From Methanosarcina sp. UBA402 (lineage in GTDB: Archaea; Halobacteriota; Methanosarcinia; Methanosarcinales; Methanosarcinaceae), in NCBI GenBank assembly GCA_002509325.1, contig DADO01000042.1:17781-26986 (forward strand): 9,206 bases of DNA, in the 5' to 3' direction. Numbering within the stretch: position 1 is the first letter of the stretch; each line of letters starts with the position of its first letter. A program made the translations under genes and the position numbers. The notes beneath the pieces are model-generated. The model saw only the letters and a list, made by a program, of their open reading frames with translations, did no database searches and had not been told where the DNA came from. This document shows, piece after piece, positions 4,709-9,206 of the stretch.

Positions 4709-6187
4709 ATGAGTGTTCAGGAAAACCTCACAATCAACGAGAAAAAAGTCTTGCTTGCCCTTGAAGCCCTGGGATCTGCAGCTCCCGAAAGGCTGGAGGA
4801 GAAATCAGAGCTGCAGGTAGATGCAGCAATGCAGGCAGCCTTCATGCTTGAGGAGAAAGGGCTGGTTTCGGTTTCCGAAAAAGTATTGGAACATTATTCC
4901 CTTACAAAAGAAGGAGAAGAGTATACAAAAAACGGGCTTCCGGAGCGCCAGATTATCGATTCTCTCAAAGTTCCTACCTCGCTTGAAGAACTGAGGAGCC
5001 ATTTCTCCCCGCAAATGGTAGGAATTGCAACCGGCTGGCTCATAAAAAAGGGATGGGCAAAGGTTGAAAACGGGGTAATGGTGCCTTCCGGAAAAGTGTA
5101 TGCAGGAAAAGACGAAGAAACCCTTGCCGCCTTCACAGGCAAAGCAAAGACCCTTCAAGAGCTTGGATCCGACGAGAGGACAATAAAAGACCTTCTCAAG
5201 CGCAAACTTGTCATAAAACATGAAGAAAAGTTCAGGACTGTTTCTATAACTGATGCAGGAAATGCGCTTGCAGCCCAGGGGCTTGTCTTTGAAGAGGAAA
5301 TTGCTCAGCTCACCCCCGATTTACTGAAGAGCGGGAACTGGAAGGGGAAAAAGTTCAGGCCTTACCGTCTTGATATCACTCCCAAATCCCTTTACGGAGC
5401 TAAGATCCATCCTTACAGGCGCCTTATAGAGGAGATGCGTCAGATTTTCCTGGAAATGGGCTTTACCGAGATTAAAGGCGGGATCATCCAGAGTTCTTTC
5501 TGGAATTTCGATGCTCTCTTCCAGCCTCAGGACCACCCTGCAAGGGATATGCAGGACACTTTCCACCTGGGCAGCACCTGCCAGCTTCCAGCTGAGTATT
5601 CTGAACAGGTAGCTGCAATGCACGAGTGCGGAGGAGAGATTGACTCCTGTGGCTGGGGCGGAAGCTGGGATCGAGAACTTGCAAAACGCAATGTGTTGAG
5701 AACCCATACAACAGCAGTTACTGTCAAGTATCTTGCTGACCATCCGAAACCACCTGTAAAAGCTTTCTGCATTGACAGGGCTTACCGAAGGGAAACGATT
5801 GACCCTACCCATACTCCTGAGTTCGAGCAGCTTGAAGGGGTTGTAATGGACAAGGATATGTCTTTTGCAGACCTGTTAGGGTTACTGGCGGAATTCTACC
5901 ACAGGATAGGATTCGAAGAAGTCCGCTTCCGCCCAGGCTATTTCCCGTACACTGAACCAAGTGTAGAACCCGAGGTTTATGTGGACGGTCTGGGCTGGGT
6001 TGAACTTGGAGGAGCAGGCGTTTTCAGAAAAGAAGTTACTGAACCTTTAGGGATTAAAGAGCCTGTCCTTGCCTGGGGATTGGGAGTCAGCCGGCTTGCC
6101 ATGCTGAAGCTAGGACTTAAAGACCTCAGGCTCCTTTATCAGTCTGATATTGACTGGCTCAGAAAGAGCGAAGTTTGCAGGACCTGA
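4709..6187 (+). CDS. pheS: Phenylalanyl-tRNA synthetase alpha subunit
   Basis: This is the catalytic subunit of the heterotetrameric (alpha-beta)2 class II enzyme that attaches phenylalanine to tRNA-Phe, 492 aa, normal for archaea. Residues about 1-220 hold winged-helix-like modules (for example NLTINEKKVLLALEAL near 6-21) thought to contact tRNA or the beta subunit. The catalytic core starts near IHPYRRL (233-239, class II motif 1 region). Motif 2 is CIDRAYRRETIDPTHTPEFE (354-373), and motif 3 is GLGVSRLAM around 457-465, with the motif arginine at R462. AGGACGTGA (4693-4701) matches the extended Shine-Dalgarno consensus with one mismatch, 7 nt before the ATG. The beta subunit gene is not in this window, so the two subunits are encoded apart, unlike the pheST operon of many bacteria. 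A strong hairpin terminator follows 28 nt after the stop. Confidence 0.97.
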   Translation: MSVQENLTINEKKVLLALEALGSAAPERLEEKSELQVDAAMQAAFMLEEKGLVSVSEKVLEHYSLTKEGEEYTKNGLPERQIIDSLKVPTSLEELRSHFSPQMVGIATGWLIKKGWAKVENGVMVPSGKVYAGKDEETLAAFTGKAKTLQELGSDERTIKDLLKRKLVIKHEEKFRTVSITDAGNALAAQGLVFEEEIAQLTPDLLKSGNWKGKKFRPYRLDITPKSLYGAKIHPYRRLIEEMRQIFLEMGFTEIKGGIIQSSFWNFDALFQPQDHPARDMQDTFHLGSTCQLPAEYSEQVAAMHECGGEIDSCGWGGSWDRELAKRNVLRTHTTAVTVKYLADHPKPPVKAFCIDRAYRRETIDPTHTPEFEQLEGVVMDKDMSFADLLGLLAEFYHRIGFEEVRFRPGYFPYTEPSVEPEVYVDGLGWVELGGAGVFRKEVTEPLGIKEPVLAWGLGVSRLAMLKLGLKDLRLLYQSDIDWLRKSEVCRT

Positions 6188-6215
6188 AAATCTAAGGATC
6201 TGAATATCTAGCTCC

Positions 6216-6254
6216 TTTTAACCTGACGATTTCAGGTTAAAATTTTTATTTTTT
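6216..6254 (+). terminator. Hairpin and T-tract terminator after pheS
   Basis: TTTTAACCTGA (6216-6226) and TCAGGTTAAAA (6232-6242) form a perfect 11-bp stem around the loop CGATT. T5 (6243-6247) and T6 (6249-6254) follow at once. This is the clearest terminator in the window and separates pheS from the next transcription unit. Confidence 0.8.
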
Positions 6255-6365
6255 AATCTCAAAATTTTTAATTTCAAAATGAGAGGCGATGACCGGAAAG
6301 GCCATAAAAATTCTATAGGGCATATACCTTACGGGAGTTCAGTTTCTAAACATGATTTCTTTAGT

Positions 6366-6392
6366 GAATATATATTTACATGGTATATTAAT
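6366..6392 (+). promoter_or_regulatory. Promoter region of the 107-aa hypothetical gene
   Basis: Two AT-rich TATA candidates lie here: ATATATATTTA (6368-6378) and GTATATTAAT (6383-6392). The second predicts transcription start near 6410 and a leader of about 34 nt. Their position inside the longer reading frame that opens at 6279 is one reason for preferring the ATG at 6444. Confidence 0.5.
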
Positions 6393-6443
6393 TTGGTAAA
6401 GTCAGACCTGATCGTATCGCGTCAGCAAACTAAAGGGGTAAAA

Positions 6444-6767
6444 ATGACAGACCGTTCATCCGAAGCCGTAACTTCGCCTAAAGAATTACCAGGTATCCCT
6501 GAACGTCAGAAAATAGTCGAACCACAAGCAGCAGCTGTGGAAACTGGCTTAGCAATCAGGTTCTGGCTTGAACTGGTGTCTTATCCTCCAGGCAGCGCAA
6601 GAAGTTTATGGCTCTTTGTGAATGATGATTGGAGGCATCTGGATAATCCGGATCTTGGTACTCAAGTCTCTGTACAGAATGCTTTTTGCGGATGTTCGGA
6701 ACGTCTTGAGGTTCTTGTCTGGTACTCAGGAGATATAATTCAGGGACTGCTAGTAAAGACGAGATAA
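6444..6767 (+). CDS. Conserved-looking hypothetical protein, 107 aa
   Basis: I do not recognise a named family. The predicted 107-aa product has a polar, proline-rich N-terminus (1-30, including KELPGIPERQKIVEPQ), then a region that looks like alternating beta strands: GLAIRFWLELVSYPP, RSLWLFVND, TQVSVQNAF, RLEVLVWYSG and GLLVKTR. It has a CGC pair near residue 83. There is no signal peptide or membrane segment, so it is probably a small cytosolic beta-rich protein. The ATG at 6444 is preceded by GGGGT (6435-6439), a tolerable ribosome binding site. An in-frame ATG at 6279 would add 55 residues but has no good binding site and overlaps the likely promoter. The gene stands alone between the pheS terminator and a long non-coding stretch. 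Function unknown; that it is a real gene is fairly likely. Confidence 0.65.
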   Translation: MTDRSSEAVTSPKELPGIPERQKIVEPQAAAVETGLAIRFWLELVSYPPGSARSLWLFVNDDWRHLDNPDLGTQVSVQNAFCGCSERLEVLVWYSGDIIQGLLVKTR

Positions 6768-6930
6768 CTGAAATTAAAAACAAAATAACGGTTGTGAACT
6801 GACTAAACTCTATAAGAGAACTCTATGAGGTATCCCTTCACTTTTGTGTCACACCGGTAATTCAATAAGCTGGCTCCCAGGTTATTTTAAAATTATATTC
6901 ACATATCCTGGACTGCAGGCGATTCTCTAT

Positions 6931-7120
6931 TAATTCTTCTTAATTCTCCATAATTCCCCATAATCCCCCATAATTCCCCATAATCCCCCATAATTCCCCA
7001 TAATCCCCCATAATTCCCCATAATCCCTCATAATTCCTCATAATCCCCTATAATTCCCCCTAATTCTCCATAATTATCCTTAATTCTCCTTAATTACCCA
7101 TATTTCTTCATAATTCTCTA
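6931..7120. repeat. 10-bp-period tandem array, consensus TAATTCCCCA, 19 units
   Basis: Nineteen units of exactly 10 bp start at 6931, 6941 and so on to 7111; 18 of them begin TAAT. In 6951-7020 a 20-bp higher-order unit (alternating TAATTCCCCA and TAATCCCCCA) is perfect for three and a half copies. The + strand has no G at all from 6922 to 7122. Two looser units extend to about 7140. The minus strand carries seven consecutive runs of four or five Gs (complement of 6956-7019) spaced by 5 or 6 nt. Confidence 0.97.
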
Positions 7121-7159
7121 TCGATTCTCCATTGATTCTAATTATTGCCTCCTGATAAT

Positions 7160-7186
7160 AGTTCTTTAAGGGTAGTTCTTTAAGGT
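7160..7186 (+). promoter_or_regulatory. Duplicated element upstream of a TATA box, possible operator
   Basis: AGTTCTTTAAGGGT (7160-7173) is followed directly by AGTTCTTTAAGGT (7174-7186). The pair ends 20 nt before the TATA box at 7207. A head-to-tail duplicated site at this distance could bind a transcription factor. The core TTCTTTAAG resembles the TTCTTAAG core of the 40-bp repeats downstream. Confidence 0.4.
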
Positions 7187-7206
7187 GCCTTGCGCTTTGC
7201 TGAGAT

Positions 7207-7214
7207 TTTATATA
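7207..7214 (+). promoter_or_regulatory. Strong TATA box, probable promoter for the transporter transcript
   Basis: TTTATATA within GATTTTATATACC is the best TATA match in the window. Transcription would start near 7235-7240. The next sizeable gene starts at 7690, so the transcript would have a leader of about 450 nt containing the 40-bp repeats, or it may yield a separate small RNA or peptide. Confidence 0.6.
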
Positions 7215-7478
7215 CCTTAACCCGAAAAGAAGAAAGGCAAAAGTACCATTAAATAACTGAAGATCTTATTCTCTAGAATAAAATATCCAATATAGGAGCA
7301 GAGCCGGGGGGCATGCATGAACAGAAAAAAGTATTGGAAATTCCCAAATTGATTTGTATGGAATGGTTCAGGTACTTTTTACGTTCATAGCTTAATTGTG
7401 ATATCATCGTTTTTCCTGCTTCTGAGCCACTGGTGCTTCTGGTTTATGATATTTCTGAGAATTAAAGAGAAAATTGTC

Positions 7479-7638
7479 CTTAAGAAGCAGCAATTCCTGA
7501 AAGCTGAACATATCGATTCTTAAGAAGTAGCCATTCCTAAAAGCTGAACATATCGATTCTTAAGAAGTAGCCATTCCTGAAAGCTGAACATATCGATTCT
7601 TAAGAAGCAGCAATTCCTGAAAGCTGGACATACCGATT
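7479..7638. repeat. Four tandem 40-bp repeats upstream of the transporter gene
   Basis: Units lie at 7479-7518, 7519-7558, 7559-7598 and 7599-7638, all exactly 40 bp and nearly identical. Each starts CTTAAGAAG and ends CGATT. Units 1 and 4 share the variant CAGCAATTCC, while units 2 and 3 share TAGCCATTCC, an A-B-B-A pattern. At each of the three junctions the sequence TTCTTAAGAA forms a perfect 10-bp palindrome (7517, 7557, 7597). Forty is not a multiple of three and each unit carries stops, so the array is not coding. There are no spacers, so it is not CRISPR. Confidence 0.97.
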
Positions 7639-7689
7639 ATGGAAAGAAGAAAGGGAATCTGAAAAACCCTGGGAAAAAGGTCTCAGGAA

Positions 7690-9048
7690 ATGAACCCCGA
7701 GGAAAACATGAAAATGGAAAACAGAAGCCGGAAAGACGATCCAGACATTCAGACCGGAGAAAGCATTTCCCTCCTTCCAATCCTTGCTGTTAATTTCATA
7801 GGTACTCTTGGGTTCAGTATTGTACTTCCATTCCTGGTATTTCTGGTTAACCGGTTGGGAGGAAATGCTTTCATTTACGGGTTGGCAAGTTCGATATATC
7901 CGGCTTTCCAGCTAATAGGAGCCCCTATTCTGGGCAGGTGGTCTGACACTTATGGCCGTAAAAAGATCCTGCTTTTAAGCCAGTTAGGGACTCTGTTCTC
8001 ATGGATTATTTTTCTTGGAGTTCTTTTTCTTCCGGTTACAAGCCTTTTTAAAATTGATTCCAGCGTCCTTGGAGCCTTTACAATTACCCTGCCTCTTGCA
8101 GTGCTCTTTTTTGCGAGAGCTCTTGACGGGCTTACCGGGGGAAATGTATCAGTAGCCAATGCCTATCTTGCAGACATAACTGCAGAAAGGGATAGAAGCC
8201 GAAATTTTGGGAAAATGTCGATTTCCGAGAATCTGGGATTTATAGTTGGGCCTGCGCTTGCCGGAATTTTGAGCGTAACAGCGTACGGAGACCTGGCTCC
8301 TGTTCTAGGAGCAATAATAATCTCACTAATTGGAACCCTGCTGATTATATTTTATCTTCCCGAAAGTAAAGAGTGCGCTCTTGAAGGGTCTGAAGAAGCT
8401 GAGAATATACGGAAAATTCTAGGTTACGAGATCAGGGAATGCAGATCCACGAAAGGGATAAAGAAACTTGATTTCAGGGGGGTCTTGAGACTTCCAAATA
8501 TCCCCTACATGCTGGGTCTGTACTTTCTAATTGATCTTGGTTACAATGTATTCTACACGGCTTTTCCCCTGCACGCAATCTCAGTTCTTAACTGGAACAT
8601 TGCCAAAATGGGCGTTTACTTCACGGTACTTAGCGGGCTTCTGATAATTGTGCAGAGTACCGTACTTCCCAGGGCTTCAAGAAAGTACTCAGATGCCGCC
8701 CTTATAATCTTTGGAAGCCTGATGCTAGGTACGAATTTTCTACTTCTGATCCCTGGAAATCTCTTCCTCACTTACCTTGCAGCAGGGTTTTTTGCGCTCG
8801 GAGACGGGCTTATGTGGCCTTCCTTTCTCTCACTTCTATCAAAAGTCGCAGGAAAAGAATACCAGGGCACGATACAGGGGTTTGCCAGCAGTTTCGGAGG
8901 CCTTGCCAGTATTACCGGACTTATCCTTGGAGGTCTTTTATATGAAAAGCTTGCTGGATCCTCTTTTTTGATTGCGGGCCTGGTAATCTACACTGTGTTC
9001 TTACTCAATTTCCGACTCAGGCATTTTGAAAGAAAGATAGAACACTGA
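7690..9048 (+). CDS. Major facilitator superfamily transporter, TetA-like drug:proton antiporter type
   Basis: This 452-aa integral membrane protein has about 12 hydrophobic helices in two bundles joined by a charged loop (about 235-275). The loop between helices 2 and 3 carries the MFS motif A, GRWSDTYGRKK (82-92). The segment ALDGLTGGNVSVANAYLADIT, followed by RSRNFG and GFIVGPALAG (183-192, motif C, typical of antiporters), resembles the DHA1/TetA branch. The likely role is proton-coupled export of a small molecule, with the substrate unknown. The start is uncertain: the ATG at 7690 has only AAAGGT (7676-7681) upstream, while the in-frame ATGs at 7708 and 7714 are preceded by GAGGA (7699-7703), so the true protein may be 6 or 8 residues shorter. 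It has its own apparent promoter at 7207 and no partner genes in view. The superfamily is sure, the substrate class a guess. Confidence 0.9.
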   Translation: MNPEENMKMENRSRKDDPDIQTGESISLLPILAVNFIGTLGFSIVLPFLVFLVNRLGGNAFIYGLASSIYPAFQLIGAPILGRWSDTYGRKKILLLSQLGTLFSWIIFLGVLFLPVTSLFKIDSSVLGAFTITLPLAVLFFARALDGLTGGNVSVANAYLADITAERDRSRNFGKMSISENLGFIVGPALAGILSVTAYGDLAPVLGAIIISLIGTLLIIFYLPESKECALEGSEEAENIRKILGYEIRECRSTKGIKKLDFRGVLRLPNIPYMLGLYFLIDLGYNVFYTAFPLHAISVLNWNIAKMGVYFTVLSGLLIIVQSTVLPRASRKYSDAALIIFGSLMLGTNFLLLIPGNLFLTYLAAGFFALGDGLMWPSFLSLLSKVAGKEYQGTIQGFASSFGGLASITGLILGGLLYEKLAGSSFLIAGLVIYTVFLLNFRLRHFERKIEH

Positions 9049-9056
9049 ACTGAAAT

Positions 9057-9089
9057 ATTTAAATGACACATTAAATCATGTGTTTAAAT
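9057..9089 (+). terminator. Bulged hairpin after the transporter gene
   Basis: ACACAT (9066-9071) pairs with ATGTGT (9078-9083) around TAAATC. The stem continues below a 3-nt bulge as ATTTAA (9057-9062) with TTAAAT (9084-9089). A GCGCG and then TTTT (9096-9099) follow. It begins 8 nt after the stop codon, so transcript 3'-end formation is the natural reading. Confidence 0.55.
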
Positions 9090-9110
9090 AGCGCGTTTTA
9101 AATTTAATAA

Positions 9111-9206
9111 GTTAAATCCTTAATAAGTTAAATCCTTAATAAGTTAAATCTTTAATAAGTTAAATTCTTAATAAGTTAAATTCTTAATAAGTTAAATCCT
9201 TAATAA
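9111..9206. repeat. 16-bp tandem array, at least six units, running off the window
   Basis: The unit GTTAAATCCTTAATAA occurs six times in a row with no spacing change: 9111, 9127, 9143, 9159, 9175 and 9191. Units 1, 2 and 6 are identical; unit 3 has one change (CTTT) and units 4 and 5 another (TTCT). A degenerate half-unit precedes it at about 9096-9110. The array reaches the last base, so its length and what follows are unknown. Confidence 0.95.

Larger units (their letters stand above)
6768..7689. other. 922-nt intergenic region dominated by repeats
   Basis: No convincing gene lies here. The first 160 nt hold nothing clear beyond a short direct repeat (AACTCTAT at 6806 and 6820). Then come a 10-bp-period G-free array (6931-7120), a duplicated 13-14-bp element (7160-7186), a TATA box (7207-7214), and an unexplained stretch (7235-7478) with short reading frames at 7313-7390 (25 codons, ends TAG) and 7398-7520 (41 codons from GTG, very hydrophobic). 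Four 40-bp repeats (7479-7638) follow. The last 50 nt are purine-rich and lead into the transporter gene. Confidence 0.7.

Noticed and set aside
5321..5812. Antisense 163-codon reading frame opposite pheS
   Set aside because: It lies wholly within the conserved catalytic core of pheS, and its length is explained by codon bias of the sense gene.
6279..6443. N-terminal extension of the 107-aa protein to 162 aa from the ATG at 6279
   Set aside because: No binding site, low-complexity context just after the pheS terminator, and the likely promoter lies within the extension.
6931..7120. Coding repeat protein in the 10-bp array
   Set aside because: The period is not a multiple of three and TAA stops recur in every frame on the + strand.
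7479..7638. CRISPR array
   Set aside because: The 40-bp units abut directly with no unique spacers, and no cas-like genes are present.
7479..7638. Small antisense peptides within the 40-bp repeats (about 23 codons from ATG in each unit)
   Set aside because: The frame shifts at every unit and ends at a repeat-encoded TAA; no binding site.

Overview
The window is almost certainly from a Methanosarcina-type methanogenic archaeon. It carries archaeal ribosomal protein L10e, an aIF2-beta fused to a TRAM domain, archaeal-type TrpRS and PheRS-alpha, AT-rich TATA-box promoters, and long intergenic stretches filled with short tandem repeats. The species cannot be fixed from the sequence. All six genes read on the + strand.

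Layout: (1) 1-1297: a tandem-repeat leader, then rpl10e and the aIF2-beta gene, 74 nt apart and separated by a 12-bp triplicated repeat. (2) 1298-2712: a 173-nt gap with two hairpins, then a 413-aa protein with the architecture of a radical SAM/SPASM enzyme in which every expected iron-sulfur cysteine position I can align is substituted. The reading frame is intact, which suggests a retained non-catalytic relative. (3) 2713-3053: a structured gap ending in a promoter and a leader hairpin next to the trpS ribosome binding site. (4) 3054-6187: trpS and pheS, separated by a 13-bp-period repeat and followed by a strong terminator hairpin. (5) 6188-6767: a promoter and a 107-aa protein of unknown function. 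(6) 6768-7689: 922 nt without a convincing gene. It holds a strictly 10-bp-periodic, G-free array whose minus strand is a multi-run G-quadruplex motif, a TATA promoter preceded by a duplicated element, and four exact-length 40-bp repeats. (7) 7690-9048: a 12-TM major facilitator transporter of the TetA-like type, then a hairpin and a 16-bp tandem array that runs off the end.

Functionally, the first 6.2 kb is mostly translation machinery: a large-subunit protein, an initiation factor, and the synthetases for tryptophan and phenylalanine. The degenerate radical SAM gene sits in the middle of this block. The transporter and the 107-aa protein have no evident link to it. The strongest candidates for something undescribed are the cysteine-less radical SAM homologue, the TrpRS C-terminal cysteine motif resembling the [4Fe-4S] site of Thermotoga TrpRS, the trpS leader fold, and the way nearly every intergenic gap has its own private tandem repeat (periods of about 10, 12, 13, 10, 40 and 16 bp).
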